A stretch of DNA of 64,000 nucleotides from Streptomyces aureus (GCF_000725495.1 NZ_JNZD01000020.1:1-64000), one strand, 5' to 3'; shown: positions 8,880-18,670, numbered from the stretch's first letter. Made by a program: numbers and translations. Notes: generated from the letters alone by a model not told the origin.

Positions 8880-9012
8880 TGCGCACGGACGCGACGAGAC
8901 CGGCCGACAGTTCGACCGCTCCAGGAGGATCCGGCAGCGCAGACCGGCACCCAGCGGCTGAACGAACCACATTTGTCTGGCTCGCGTGGGCGCCGCCCCA
9001 TAGCCTCGGGGA

Positions 9013-9687
9013 ATGAGCGAGAGCGAGGGGCAAGCACGGTTCTTCGTGCAGACGTGGGCCGAGGCGGTGCTGCGGCAGGCTGCTCGGGCGCGAACCATCC
9101 GGCACACAGCTGAGCAGAACAGTCGGGATTATGACCTGATGGAGGACTGGAGTCCACCGCTGTACCTGCTGGTGGAGAACTTCCGGACTCAGTGGGCTGA
9201 GGAGCATCAGCTTTTGTGGGCTGCCCATCAGCTGGAACGCTGGGACGCTCGGCTGCGCCGAGAGCGCGGACAGGAGCCGCGTCCACAAGATGCGTTCCTC
9301 AAGACGGTGCGTGATGCACTGGAGCATCTGGACGAGGTCGACTTCGAGGACGGGCAGGCCGTCGCACCGCCCGCTCCGACCAAGAGGGCCGAGCGCATCG
9401 GCCGCGCCGTGCGGGACCTGCCGGGAGGCGTTCTCGACCTCGGACTCGGTCCGGAGAGTTTGGTCGGCGGCATCTCTGCGCAGGCGATCGAAGCACGCGC
9501 ACTTGAAGCGGTGCGGGCGGTCGAGGGAGAACTGGCTGCGGAACAACTCGAGGAACACGCCGCGTATCTGCGGGCCACTGAGAACGATCCGGCCATGAGG
9601 CAAGTGCTCGAAGACATCGCCGACGCCTACGACCATCCCGAACTCGTAACCCGGCTGGACCCGGATGGGACTGGCAGCACGGACTGA
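9013..9687 (+). CDS. hypothetical protein
   Basis: A 224-residue acidic, mostly helical protein (MSESEGQARFFVQTWAEAVLRQAARARTI...). No membrane segment, metal motif or recognisable domain is visible. Codon use is normal for the region, with strong third-position GC. A strong hairpin lies just beyond the stop at 9719-9748, so this seems a single-gene transcript. Function unknown. Confidence 0.65.
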   Translation: MSESEGQARFFVQTWAEAVLRQAARARTIRHTAEQNSRDYDLMEDWSPPLYLLVENFRTQWAEEHQLLWAAHQLERWDARLRRERGQEPRPQDAFLKTVRDALEHLDEVDFEDGQAVAPPAPTKRAERIGRAVRDLPGGVLDLGLGPESLVGGISAQAIEARALEAVRAVEGELAAEQLEEHAAYLRATENDPAMRQVLEDIADAYDHPELVTRLDPDGTGSTD

Positions 9688-9718
9688 GCCGCCCACGTGC
9701 CCTTCCTGGCCGGGCGAG

Positions 9719-9748
9719 GTGGACGGCACAGCTGAATGTGCCGTCCAC
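9719..9748 (+). terminator. hairpin terminator after the 9013 gene
   Basis: GTGGACGGCAC (9719-9729) and GTGCCGTCCAC (9738-9748) form a perfect 11-bp stem with an 8-nt loop, 32 bp beyond the stop. There is no T tract, as is common in Streptomyces. It also lies beyond the convergent gene ending at 9886 and could serve both directions. The rest of 9688-9885 shows nothing. Confidence 0.6.
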
Positions 9749-9885
9749 ACCGAGCGGCCAACGCCCCGTCCGTGGCGCGTTGCTGCGAAGGCGGCAGCGA
9801 TCCTCTGCTGCTGGTACCCGCCCGGAGCTACGGCATGGGGTGGCGGAGGTGCTGCGCCCGGACCCTGCGCTGCGAGGTGGCGGTG

Positions 9886-10782
9886 TCAGGCCGGGTCGCT
9901 GCGGTCGTTGTAAGCGCGCAGCACCTCGCGCAGGTCGACATGCTTCAGGGCGGGCTGCTGGGCCGCTGCCTCGGCTTCCCAGGCGGCGAGTTCCGCTTCG
10001 TCCCACCACTGGGATTCGGGCGCGGGGGAGTTGAGGTAGCCGAGGCCGAGGAGCTCGTAGTCGTCCGGTTCCTTCAGATATCCGGTCTTCCGTTTGATCT
10101 CCTCGTTGCGGTCCATGCGCGCGAGCGCACCGTCGGCGCCTTCGCACGAGGTGAAGGCAGGCGGCTCATCGCGTACGACGGGGGGTGGCGGCTGTCCCCA
10201 GGCGCGCCGTGCGGGGGCGTCGGCGAAGAGACGGCGATGGGTGTCCAGCCAGTGACGCCTGCTGGCGGCGGGTACGGGCAGCGCTTCCATGAAGGCGGTG
10301 AACAGCTCCTCTGTGGGAGGTATCTGTCGGTGCAGGACCAGGTGGAGGGTCGAGTGGGGCAGCCGCGTCCGGCCGTCCGGGGCGCGGCCCGCAACCTTCT
10401 CGAGCTGCTGCAGTGGCGGATACCCGCCCTCGATCCGCATGAAGATCATCGACTCGACGAACTCGCGCGGTGAGGTGACCAGCTTCGGGCCCAGCTTCTG
10501 CACGCCGGGCAGGACCTCCTCCACCTTCGCGTCGTACCAGGCCTGTGCCATGCCGTCCTTCTTGCGGCCGCAGGCGCGGGTGATGGCCTTCACCGTCTCC
10601 AGCGGGGGCACTGTCTTTCCTGCGAGGGCGCGGCGTACGACGCTCTCCGAGACCTTGCCGTCCTTGGCGAGCGTCTCAAAGGTCTTGCCCGAGGCGTCCT
10701 TGGCGTCGCGCAGGCGCTGGACGAGAGCCCGCAGTTCGGGGGGCGTGCTGGCAGGGATGGGGCTGAGCGGTCGGCCGGCCAC
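9886..10782 (-). CDS. double helix-turn-helix regulator, copy A
   Basis: A 298-residue protein from the GTG at 10782, whose start lies 2 bp past the stop of the upstream membrane gene. Residues 12-60 form an XRE-like HTH (LRALVQRLRDAKDASGKTFETLAKDGKVSESVVRRALAG). A second HTH-like unit follows at about 95-165 (EFVESMIFMRIEGGYPPLQQLEKVA...LPHSTLHLVLHRQIPP). The tail is acidic and helical. Same layout as the genes at 12107 and 19134. It probably regulates transcription; the target is unknown. Confidence 0.7.
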   Translation of the reverse strand: MAGRPLSPIPASTPPELRALVQRLRDAKDASGKTFETLAKDGKVSESVVRRALAGKTVPPLETVKAITRACGRKKDGMAQAWYDAKVEEVLPGVQKLGPKLVTSPREFVESMIFMRIEGGYPPLQQLEKVAGRAPDGRTRLPHSTLHLVLHRQIPPTEELFTAFMEALPVPAASRRHWLDTHRRLFADAPARRAWGQPPPPVVRDEPPAFTSCEGADGALARMDRNEEIKRKTGYLKEPDDYELLGLGYLNSPAPESQWWDEAELAAWEAEAAAQQPALKHVDLREVLRAYNDRSDPA

Positions 10783-10783
10783 C

Positions 10784-11047
10784 TTAGAGCGCCCTGCCGA
10801 ACGCGCGGCGCCCGTCCAGGCGCCGCCCCGGCCGGGCACGCGCGAGTCGGCTGGCGGCCGCGGCCGCCAGCACCCCGAGCGTCGCGGGCACTTCGTGGCC
10901 GGTCGCGGCCAGCGCGGTGACGGCCAGAACGACGATGACGATGACGACGGCGTCACCGGCCGGGAGACGGTCGGCGAGCGGGTACGCGACACCGCACTCG
11001 GCGGCCACCGCACCGGCCGTGGCCAGGCGGGCGGAGAAGACGAACAT
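10784..11047 (-). CDS. small membrane protein coupled to regulator A
   Basis: An 87-residue protein. Hydrophobic stretches at about 4-18 and 30-65 (VVIVIVVLAVTALAATG, LGVLAAAAASRLA) suggest two or three membrane helices, followed by a basic tail with RARPGRRLDGRRAFG. Its stop is directly followed by the regulator start, so the pair is translationally coupled. No family is recognised. Confidence 0.6.
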   Translation of the reverse strand: MFVFSARLATAGAVAAECGVAYPLADRLPAGDAVVIVIVVLAVTALAATGHEVPATLGVLAAAAASRLARARPGRRLDGRRAFGRAL

Positions 11048-11566
11048 GGTGCTCCTCGAACTGATGATGCAACAGATGTAGCTAGCCGCGCGGCCGTTGC
11101 GGGCGAGGCGCCCGCGGGGCTCGGCGAGGCCTCGATCGTGGCACCTGACAGGCCCGGCGGGCCAGGCCGATCAAACGCATTCCGACACTTGTGTCCACAC
11201 GGACGTACCGTCGTCGCGCGAGCCCTTCATCTCGCATCACCGCAGCTCAGCGCGGTGCGAGCGCGGCATTCCGTCTCTTTATCCAATTTCGCAGGCTCGA
11301 AGCGGCAGCACCGCACGGCACACCCAGTCCGGGCCCCGGCCGCCCGCCCGCCGCTCCGTGACCCCGGCAGGACCACCGTCGTTGTCCTTCCTGGTGCCGC
11401 CCCCCTGTTCGCGCTGTGACGGTGCCCGGCTGAGTGCCGCGTCAGCCCACGACTGATGTGGACAGGTAGGTCCCAGACGCGCCGCGTCGCTCACAGCGCC
11501 CCGCCCGTGTGGCCACGCCACCCGTCAGGCGCCGGATCGTGGGACGGCCGTAAGGACGGCACGGCC
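11048..11566. other. gene-free divergent intergenic region
   Basis: 519 bp between the divergent genes at 11047 and 11567. It is somewhat less GC-biased in parts (around 11270-11290). I see no ORF with credible start, codon bias or similarity. It probably holds the promoters of both genes. Confidence 0.5.
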
Positions 11567-12082
11567 ATGACCTCCACCCACCCGCGCAAGCGACCGCAGC
11601 GGCGCAGCGACATCCCCTGCGGCCCGCAGCAGGACGCAGGCCTGCAGCAGATCCGTGATGCCCTGCCGCCCGCGCCCGCACCCTGTACGGCCGCGCCCTC
11701 CCCGTGCCCGGTGGGAGAGGAAGTGCCACCGCAGCTGCTGGCGCTGGTGAGCCACCACTGCCGCCGCATCAACGCCTACCTCGCCCGCGCCCAGCACCTG
11801 CATGGCGCCAGCATGAGCGAGTGGCAGCGCCTGGTCCTGTACGCCCTGACCGACGCCCTCGCCCACAACCACCTCCTGGTCGGCACCCTCGCCGCCTACC
11901 TCCAGCGCCAGGATCTCGACGCTGACCTGCTGCGCCGCTACCTGCAGTCCCCCGACCCCGACCGCTACATCACCCGTGAGGCCGTCCAGCACCTGGACGG
12001 CCTCACCAGCGCCGTGCCGGAAGAGCCGGCCGAGCCGGTCTGGATGGCAGTCGGCCGGCACGTCGCCCGCGACGGCAGCTGA
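11567..12082 (+). CDS. hypothetical protein
   Basis: A 171-residue protein from the ATG at 11567, with AAGGA about 10 nt upstream. The N-terminal 50 residues are basic and proline-rich. The remainder is helical (PPQLLALVSHHCRRINAYLARAQHLHGASMSEWQRLVLYALTD and so on). It ends 25 bp before the 3' end of the convergent regulator gene. No domain recognised. Confidence 0.6.
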   Translation: MTSTHPRKRPQRRSDIPCGPQQDAGLQQIRDALPPAPAPCTAAPSPCPVGEEVPPQLLALVSHHCRRINAYLARAQHLHGASMSEWQRLVLYALTDALAHNHLLVGTLAAYLQRQDLDADLLRRYLQSPDPDRYITREAVQHLDGLTSAVPEEPAEPVWMAVGRHVARDGS

Positions 12083-12106
12083 CCGCCGGACTGGGCGTTC
12101 CTCCCG

Positions 12107-13048
12107 CTACCGCGCCAGATGTTCGGTCCAAGACGGGGAAGCCTGGATGCTGTCGACCAGCGGCCGGGTGGTGCGAAGAGCGGGAATGCGGGCGGGCGCG
12201 GCAAGTTCGGGCGGGTATCGGCGCTGGAAGATCTCGGAGGAGGGGATGAGGGACTCGTCGTCGTCGAAGAGCAGGCGGGAGGAGAAGGAGATGGCATCGA
12301 CGCCTGCGGGCAGGGCGGCGCCGTTGCGCCGGAGGTGTTGAGCTACAGCATGGGTGAGGCCGATGGTGAGGGCGGCCTCGACGTCGAGGGCGGGCAGGAA
12401 GTCGAGCAGGTTCCTGAACCGGGGGCTGGTTTTGTCGGTGTAGTGGGTCAGCCGCGGTGGGGGCGTAGGGGTTACGCGTACGCCCCGGACGGCGGTGAAG
12501 AGGCTGTAAGCCTCGGCGTACAGCCGCTGCTCGGCCGGGCGGACACCGCAAGCGGTCAGGAACGTCACGAGCTGCTCAAGACTGGCGGGCAGGCCCATGC
12601 GGTGCACGATCCGCCAGGCAGTGGTGGGCGGCAGCGGCGGCCGGTGCGGAACCAGGCGGCTGAGCTCACGCAGGGAGGGTGCGCCGGCCCGCTCGTACAC
12701 CGCGGCCAGCGCGGCGCCGAGGTCGTCCTCGGTGTGGATGAGCGCGGGCTTCGGCGCGTCGAGAGAGCGAAGCCGCCCGCGCAGCGCGGTGCGGCCGCGA
12801 TTGCGCAGCAGCCGGGCCCGGGTCTTGTCGGGCGCACTGGCCCGGCATGCTCGCAGGTAGGCGTCGAGAACGGCGGGAGAGGGCGCCGCAGCGCCGGACT
12901 CGGCGCGCTGGACGGTGCCACGGCAGATGCTGGCGGCCTCGGCCAGGGCGCGCTGGGTCAGCCGAGCGGCCCGGCGCAGGCAGACAAGGTGCTCGGCGAG
13001 GGCCGCGAAAGGGCCGTCCGGGGTGACGGCGGGGCAGGAACGGGTCAC
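12107..13048 (-). CDS. double helix-turn-helix regulator, copy B
   Basis: A 313-residue protein. Residues about 20-70 are a clear XRE HTH (LVCLRRAARLTQRALAEAASICRGTVQRAESG). A second HTH-like unit is at about 120-170 (PSLRELSRLVPHRPPLPPTTAWRIVHRMGLP). The C-terminal part is of unknown fold. It begins 9 bp after the coupled membrane gene. Same layout as copies A and C. Confidence 0.72.
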   Translation of the reverse strand: MTRSCPAVTPDGPFAALAEHLVCLRRAARLTQRALAEAASICRGTVQRAESGAAAPSPAVLDAYLRACRASAPDKTRARLLRNRGRTALRGRLRSLDAPKPALIHTEDDLGAALAAVYERAGAPSLRELSRLVPHRPPLPPTTAWRIVHRMGLPASLEQLVTFLTACGVRPAEQRLYAEAYSLFTAVRGVRVTPTPPPRLTHYTDKTSPRFRNLLDFLPALDVEAALTIGLTHAVAQHLRRNGAALPAGVDAISFSSRLLFDDDESLIPSSEIFQRRYPPELAAPARIPALRTTRPLVDSIQASPSWTEHLAR

Positions 13049-13057
13049 GGCTTCCCC

Positions 13058-13336
13058 CTACCTGCCCGCGGAGGACCGCACCGCGGCCTCGATGAGGACC
13101 GTCACCAGGCGCCGGCCGCCGCCGGCCGCGGTGAGGGTGGCCGCACCGATCGCCCCCAAGCCACCCAGCAGCGTGAAGATGCTGCTGGGCTGGGTGCCGG
13201 TGAGGAACAGGCCGCTGCCCAGCCCCAGGACGGCGACCAGCAGGATCAACGCGTGCGTAGGGCCGAAGCGTCCGGCAGCGCCACAGCTGCAGGCCGGGGC
13301 CGGGCCGGCCGGGCGGGGAACAGGGAGATCGCTCAT
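13058..13336 (-). CDS. small membrane protein coupled to regulator B
   Basis: A 92-residue protein from the ATG at 13336; an upstream in-frame start at 13378 is possible and neither has a convincing ribosome site. After a Cys/Pro-rich start (PACSCGAAGRFG) come two hydrophobic helices (HALILLVAVLGLGSGLFLTG and FTLLGGLGAIGAATLTAAGG) and a basic-amphipathic end. It precedes regulator B by 9 bp. Confidence 0.58.
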   Translation of the reverse strand: MSDLPVPRPAGPAPACSCGAAGRFGPTHALILLVAVLGLGSGLFLTGTQPSSIFTLLGGLGAIGAATLTAAGGGRRLVTVLIEAAVRSSAGR

Positions 13337-14060
13337 GGTGCGGGGGTGTCCGTCCTGACGGGGCCCGCCGACGGACACGCCGGGGCCGGGCTACTGGTCG
13401 CAAGGTGGCGCAGCCCTGGGGCAGTTGGCCCTGCCCCAGGGTGCGGGCTGCGCGGGTTCACAGCCTTCCACGCCCGAGCTGCGGGCCACCCATCCGTCAT
13501 GGGTGCTTTGCCGGATATGCGGCATCCCGGCCCCAGTGGTGTTCCGCATCCGCCACATAATCCGCAAAGCGCCTGTCCCGCGAAAGCGGGCCTGTGGACC
13601 GCGACGTGAACGGATGCCGCGCCTGCGGCGGCCCACTGTTTGTTCCAGCAGACTTGCGGCCTAGACCCCCCGAAGGGACTCTGCTCCCAGTACGCCACCA
13701 ACGGCTATAGGTGGCCTCCTGACGGCTCCTGGTCGCAAGCCCAAAACCGCTTCAGGATCTTGGCAGGCGCGTTGGCCCGCGCCCGCCGACACAGAAGCCG
13801 GCACCCTCTTCGGTGCCGGCTTCCGCGTTACCCCGCCCAGGAACTTGTTGCCCCCGGGCCGGGCATGCACGACGAGCACCCGCGAGGCTCCCTTCCATCC
13901 GACGGCCTCCTGCCGCCTTCGTCCGGCCCGCCCCGCTCTTCCCGCAGGCAGGGCGGATCGAGAGCAGCACGTCGACCGACTCGATGGCCCGGTCCGGGCC
14001 CGAACACCAAGTGCCTGTGCAAGGCCTGAGTGTCAGTGCTGCGACGTAAGGTTGCGGCTC
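13337..14060. other. gene-free region with hairpins
   Basis: 724 bp without a convincing gene. It contains CCCGC-GAAA-GCGGG near 13580, several TGCGG/CCGCA words around 13510-13560 (GGATATGCGGCATCC, TCCGCATCCGCC), and the terminator at 13794. The small ORFs in both strands lack start signals and typical composition. Confidence 0.45.
13794..13823. terminator. perfect 12-bp hairpin
   Basis: GAAGCCGGCACC (13794-13805) and GGTGCCGGCTTC (13812-13823) pair perfectly around the loop CTCTTC. This is the typical form of a factor-independent terminator in Streptomyces. No gene obviously ends here, so it may insulate the 14061 gene or mark a lost gene. Confidence 0.6.
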
Positions 14061-14804
14061 ATGAGATTGCAGTACATACCGCCGGTTCCGGCAGAGCAGC
14101 TCCGACTGCTGCCCACGCGGGACGTCGCCCTCCTTCTCCTGCAGCACCTCGCTAGTGGCACCGGATATCTCCAGTACGCGAGCACCATGAGCTCGGCACG
14201 GCAGGCTTTCCAGGAAGAGCCGGATGCGAACGCGCTCGTGAACCGGCTGTCCGATGCCTGGTGCTGGCTGGAGGCGCAGGCCCTGCTGACCCGCGAGCCC
14301 AGCCAGTCCGACGCGTTTCGCCGGATCTCCCGCGACGGCATGGACCTGGCGAAGGACCCCCAGGGCATCACGCGGTTCGAGGCTCGCGAACGGCTCTCCG
14401 GCCCGCTCCACCCGGACCTGGAAGACACGGTCCGCACCAACTTCGACCTGGGCGACTACGAGACGGCGTGCTTCGCCGCGATGAAAGCGGTCGAGGTCGC
14501 CGTCCGCGACGCCTCCGGACTCGACAACTCCCTGGTCGGAGTGAAACTGATGCGGGAGGCGTTCCGGCCGCACGAGAACGGCAAGACCGGCGGCGCTCTC
14601 GCCGACGCAGAAGCCGAAGGCGGAGAGCAGGTGGCCACCGCCAGCCTGTTCGCCGGTGCCATGGGCGCCTACAAGAATCCCGCCAGCCACCGCACCGTCG
14701 ACTTCGACGACCCGATCGAGGCAGCAGAGATCATCCAGTTCGCCGACCTGCTGCTGCGCCAAGTCGAACGCGCCAAGCGTCGGCAGGCCGCGGCAACGGC
14801 ATAG
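14061..14804 (+). CDS. TIGR02391-family (ymh-like) protein
   Basis: A 247-residue protein from the ATG at 14061 (AAGG 11 nt upstream). The C-terminal half fits the TIGR02391 pattern: LHPDLEDTVRTNFDLGDYETACFAAMKAVEVAVRD, then GVKLMREAF, then FAGAMGAYKNPASHRTVDFDDPIEAAEIIQFADLLLRQ. This family is known from phages, plasmids and defence loci and is thought to be HEPN-like or helical, but its activity is not established. The N-terminal helical part is unrecognised. Confidence 0.75.
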   Translation: MRLQYIPPVPAEQLRLLPTRDVALLLLQHLASGTGYLQYASTMSSARQAFQEEPDANALVNRLSDAWCWLEAQALLTREPSQSDAFRRISRDGMDLAKDPQGITRFEARERLSGPLHPDLEDTVRTNFDLGDYETACFAAMKAVEVAVRDASGLDNSLVGVKLMREAFRPHENGKTGGALADAEAEGGEQVATASLFAGAMGAYKNPASHRTVDFDDPIEAAEIIQFADLLLRQVERAKRRQAAATA

Positions 14805-15293
14805 ACCCGTACACGGTGCCGTGGGCGGGGCCATCGTTTCGCCCCTACTGTGCTGGCCGGCCAGGTAGGCGGCCAGGACAGCCCGGCCCAGCTCGGCGGG
14901 ATCCGCGCCGGTGGTCGCCCGGCCGAAGTCTTCGCAGATCCACACGCCGCTGAACTGCATCAGGATCTCCCACCGCACGCAGGCGGCCACGCCGTCGCGT
15001 AACACCACGCGATCATGCCCCCGCCAGCCGGCCTCCCGTACCGCTACCTGCGAGTACTGGCCGGAAAGCGCGCCCCCGCACCGGGGCGAGGAGGCTCGCA
15101 CGTGCCGGGTGTGCCGGTCACCGGCGACCCCCGACCGGGGGCACCAAACCGGTTCGCACGGCTCTTGCGTTCTACCGTTGCCGGGACGCGTCGTTACGCC
15201 GGGTCGGCGGCGACGAGTGCCATCAGCGTGGGCGGGCCGTGCGACGAACACCCCCATCACGAGGCAGCGTAGCGGCCGTCGTGACCGGGCAGC
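14805..15293. other. mostly gene-free; possible minus-strand gene fragment
   Basis: On the minus strand about 15045-14850 reads RVVLRDGVAACVRWEILMQF then SGVWICEDFGR...LGRAVLAAYLAGQ, which has protein-like composition. It lacks a clear start and the frame runs on without a proper stop through the antisense of the 14061 gene. I treat it as a probable decayed fragment, not a gene. Confidence 0.35.
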
Positions 15294-15884
15294 TCAGATG
15301 CGGGAGCGCAGGTAGCCGGGCAGGTGCTTGTCGCAGCAGGCCCACTTCGTGCCGGACTTGTCGGTGACGGCGTACTTGAGCGTCTCGGTGCAGGGCTTGG
15401 CCTTGCTGCCTCCCCAGGTACAGCGGCTCTTACTGGCCTGCCCGGAGATGACGTCGGGGTCATGGCGCTGCACGTCAACGGCGGGCGGGCGCTTGCCAGT
15501 CAGTTCCGCGACGGCCATGACTTCCTCGGCGCCGAAGGCGCGGCTGACGCCGGAGGGGCTGAGGCCGGCCGCCGCGCCGAGCGATTCCAGCGTGTGTGGG
15601 CGCGGCTGGTGAAAGATCCGGCCGTAGGCCAAAAGGAGCCGGATCTTCTCGTCAGCATCCCGCTTGATCTCGACGAGGTCTTCGAGGGCGACCAGGAGCG
15701 CGTCGTGCTGCGGGCCGTGCTCCTGTGCCGCCTTGCCCGTCTTCCTGTGCCAGGCAGTCCATGCAAGGCGCCTGGCGTCCAGCGTGTCGAGATCCTCTTG
15801 TTGCGGGTCGGCCGGCCTCGGCCAGCGGATGGCGTAGATGTCCTCGTAGCGTGCTTTGAACATCTCCGGCGTCTCATCAATCAT
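15294..15884 (-). CDS. hypothetical protein
   Basis: A protein of 196 residues from the ATG at 15884; in-frame ATGs at 15896 and 15920 are alternatives and none has a clear ribosome site. The N-terminal part is charged and helical with a possible HTH at about 105-130 (LESLGAAAGLSPSGVSRAFGAEEVMAVAE). The C-terminus has CTWGGSKAKPCTET and KWACCDKHLPGYL, a possible Cys-containing knuckle. The upstream DNA (15885-15960) is unusually AT-rich, consistent with a promoter. DNA binding is a guess. Confidence 0.6.
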   Translation of the reverse strand: MIDETPEMFKARYEDIYAIRWPRPADPQQEDLDTLDARRLAWTAWHRKTGKAAQEHGPQHDALLVALEDLVEIKRDADEKIRLLLAYGRIFHQPRPHTLESLGAAAGLSPSGVSRAFGAEEVMAVAELTGKRPPAVDVQRHDPDVISGQASKSRCTWGGSKAKPCTETLKYAVTDKSGTKWACCDKHLPGYLRSRI

Positions 15885-16143
15885 ACCGTGGAGCATGCAC
15901 AAGATTTTGAATGAGTACAAGGAGTTTTGATTTGTTGCAAGTTCTCGTGAATGCTTGGGTGTTCGCTGAATGACACCCTCACCCTTGCCTCAGCTGTGGC
16001 GTGCTGCCTCGTATGCCGCAGTCGGCCCGCGGTCGCGCGAGCACGACGCTGTGCGTCAACGACGCCGAGCGCGGACCTCGCTGGCCGATCATCTGATCAA
16101 AACGGCTACCTCGCGCGGCCCTTGCCTTCTACCGTGGACGGTC

Positions 16144-16911
16144 ATGAGCACGCAGGCCTTCCGGGGCGCCTACCTTCTGCCGCTGTTCCACGCGATCGAG
16201 CAGGCCCGCGGTGATGGCGCTTACCGGCAGCTGCCCGCACCCGACCCGGCCAGCAGCCTGGCCACCGATGACGCCCCGCTGGGCCCGTACGCGGCCGCGC
16301 ATCTGATCCGTGCCTCCTATACCGCCGGCCTGGCCCACACCGACGCCCTGCGCCGCCTGACGGCGGCCGGGGAGGTCGACCCCACCAGCCCCTGGACGCT
16401 GCTGCGCGGCGCGCTGGAGAACTTCGCCACCGGCCTGTGGCTCCTCGACGGCGCCGGCCGGGCCGAACGTCGGCGCCGCGCGCTGTCGCTGTGGGACGAG
16501 GACATGCGCAACCGCCAGCAGCACGAGACGGACACCGGCCACCAGCCCTCCGGTGAGGGTATGAGCGGCGCGCAGCGCCGCGCCGAGATACGGGGCATCG
16601 CCGACCGTCTCGGCCTGCCCCCGCTCACCCGGCCCACCACCCACCAGATCGTGCTCGCTGCCGCGCCCACCGCCGGCCTGACTGCCCTCAAGGTCGGCGC
16701 CGCCTGGCGGGCGGCCTCCGGGTTCGCGCACGGCCGCTACTGGTCCAACCTGCGCGCTTCCCAGCCGCGTGCGGCCATACCGGGAGCCGACGGCGTCCAC
16801 ACCGTCGCCCTCGTCATCGACGAGGACCACCACCGGCCGCTGGCCGTGTACTGCCACACCATGCTCGACCGACTGCAGGAGCACTACGACGCGCGTGCCC
16901 GGGCCCGCTGA
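16144..16911 (+). CDS. hypothetical protein
   Basis: A 255-residue protein beginning MSTQAFRGAYLLPLFHAIEQARGDG. It is largely alpha-helical with conserved-looking acidic and His-rich stretches (HLIRASYTAGLAHTDALRRL, WLLDGAGRAERRRRALSLW) and a GHGRYWSN-like FAHGRYWSNL segment. Many actinobacterial proteins of this size share such a pattern, but no function is known to me. The start is supported only by GGACGG upstream. Confidence 0.6.
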   Translation: MSTQAFRGAYLLPLFHAIEQARGDGAYRQLPAPDPASSLATDDAPLGPYAAAHLIRASYTAGLAHTDALRRLTAAGEVDPTSPWTLLRGALENFATGLWLLDGAGRAERRRRALSLWDEDMRNRQQHETDTGHQPSGEGMSGAQRRAEIRGIADRLGLPPLTRPTTHQIVLAAAPTAGLTALKVGAAWRAASGFAHGRYWSNLRASQPRAAIPGADGVHTVALVIDEDHHRPLAVYCHTMLDRLQEHYDARARAR

Positions 16912-17011
16912 GCGCGCTCCAACTGGCCCGGCCCGCCGGAGAGGACAACCTCGGACCGCTGGGCGATGGCCGAGTGCTGCACATCGGCAGGAGAGCACAG
17001 GAGTGGGGAAG

Positions 17012-18670
17012 ATGTCCGGCAACGCAGAGACCAACGTGCGTATCGCGCCCAGCGCCCTGGAAGCCTTGACGCGGGTCACGGCCTGGCATGGGACGTCGCG
17101 GGATGCGACGATCCGCGAACTGCTCACCGAGCACGTCGCCGCGCAGGAACAGAGGCAGCCCGAGGACCGGATGACCCACATCTCCACCGTGCTGCGTTAC
17201 CCGCGGCCGCCGCGCTGGCGAGGCGACCCCCGACACGACGTCCCTCTGCGAGTCCGGGCACCTGCCAGCCTGCTGCAGCGGGCCCGCGCCGTCTCCCTGC
17301 AACTGCCCGGCCAGCACCCGCGCGCCCACCGGGACTACCAGGGCCGCCTCCTCACCGATGCGGTGACAACAGCCATCGCCCAGGCCGAACCCTTCACCGA
17401 CACCTTCCTCACCGACCTGCTCCCGCTCCTGCGCCACGGCGCCGCATTCGGCCTGTGGCGGCTGGTGGTGGCCGCGAGCAGCACTGCACCGGAGAAGGCC
17501 GCGCTGGAGAAGGCGCGCGCCGTACGAGCCGGCTACCGACGGACCGACACCCTGTTGACACCCGACCAGCACCACCTTTTGCGTGTCGCGGAGGTCCTGG
17601 ACGAGGAGGAGGCATGGCATGCGGCCATGCGGTTTCGAATAGCCACCGTCGCAGCCCGCCGCTACCTCACCGGCCCGCGGGCCGAGGCCGCCGAGCAGGC
17701 CCTGTACGAGCAGGGCGACGCCTGGCACGAGTTGCAGCGGAAGTTTCTCAGGACCGACTGGGAAGGCAGGTCGTTCCGACGGCGGCACGGAATCACAAGT
17801 TACGACTGGACCGGCCGGGGCGGAACGGCAGTCTGGCGTGCCGAGCGCCGAGCCAACCTTGAATACCTCGAGGACTGGCTGGTCGACCGTGCAAAGGGCG
17901 ATCCTGCCGCCGGCGTGATGGAAGACTCAGGAGCTCCCCTCTGGCTGCTGCGCACACCGGCTGCCTGGTCTGCTCACGCGCCATGGAGCGCGTCCGGCCG
18001 TGTTTCCCGGCTGTGCGCCTCGTGGGTCGCAGAAGGCCGCCTGCTGGCCTTTCCCTACCGCAACCGGCAGGCCTTCTGGCCGCTCCAGCGACAGCAGGGC
18101 ACGCCCGGGCCGGCACCCGTGCCCGGCTTCGAATCCGTGGCCGCCGCGGCCGCCGGGTTGCGCCCCGACAAGGTCACCGGCTTTATCGAGGCGGTCCTCA
18201 TCGACTGGAGTCACACCTTCGCCGAGGAACCCGGGGTGCGGACCGTTCTGGACCTCCCTGCAGACCGGGCCCGTCGCTTCGGCCTCATCACCGCCGAGGA
18301 ACAGCACCGGGCCATGGCCGAGGCCCGCGCCATGACGCTGAGGACCATGGACGACTTCATCGCCTGGGCCGCAGAAGAGGGGGCAAGCGAGTTCGACCTG
18401 CACAGGTTGAAGGAGGCGCGGGGCAGCGCCCGCGCGTTCCACCGTCTTACCCGCACCTACCCCCGGCACGCGAGGCCGAAGTTCCGTGTGGCTTGGGCCA
18501 CCTGGGCATGGCCCGGCGGATCGGTGGCCGCAGAACTCGCCGCAGGTACCCCGCCCGACCTCGTCCGGTGGCTCGCCGCTGCGGCTCACAGCGCAAGCTC
18601 CCTGATCCTGGAGCGGGCGATGGAGCAGGCCTGGCATCACGCCTTCGATCGGTACGGATTCCGTATGTGA
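17012..18670 (+). CDS. large hypothetical protein with RHH-like N-terminus
   Basis: A 552-residue protein from the ATG at 17012 with AGGAG at about 8 nt. Residues 5-45 (TNVRIAPSALEALTRVTAWHGTSRDATIRELLTEHV) look like a ribbon-helix-helix or short DNA-binding unit. The remaining 500 residues are helical, rich in Trp, Arg and Glu, with no recognised motif. No membrane segment. Its size and DNA-binding-like start suggest a plasmid-maintenance or conflict role, but nothing shows which. Confidence 0.6.
   Translation: MSGNAETNVRIAPSALEALTRVTAWHGTSRDATIRELLTEHVAAQEQRQPEDRMTHISTVLRYPRPPRWRGDPRHDVPLRVRAPASLLQRARAVSLQLPGQHPRAHRDYQGRLLTDAVTTAIAQAEPFTDTFLTDLLPLLRHGAAFGLWRLVVAASSTAPEKAALEKARAVRAGYRRTDTLLTPDQHHLLRVAEVLDEEEAWHAAMRFRIATVAARRYLTGPRAEAAEQALYEQGDAWHELQRKFLRTDWEGRSFRRRHGITSYDWTGRGGTAVWRAERRANLEYLEDWLVDRAKGDPAAGVMEDSGAPLWLLRTPAAWSAHAPWSASGRVSRLCASWVAEGRLLAFPYRNRQAFWPLQRQQGTPGPAPVPGFESVAAAAAGLRPDKVTGFIEAVLIDWSHTFAEEPGVRTVLDLPADRARRFGLITAEEQHRAMAEARAMTLRTMDDFIAWAAEEGASEFDLHRLKEARGSARAFHRLTRTYPRHARPKFRVAWATWAWPGGSVAAELAAGTPPDLVRWLAAAAHSASSLILERAMEQAWHHAFDRYGFRM

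Noticed and set aside
13752..15260. 502-residue minus-strand frame
   Set aside because: Most of it is antisense to the TIGR02391 gene. Only about 15045-14850 looks protein-like, so it is mentioned as a possible fragment.
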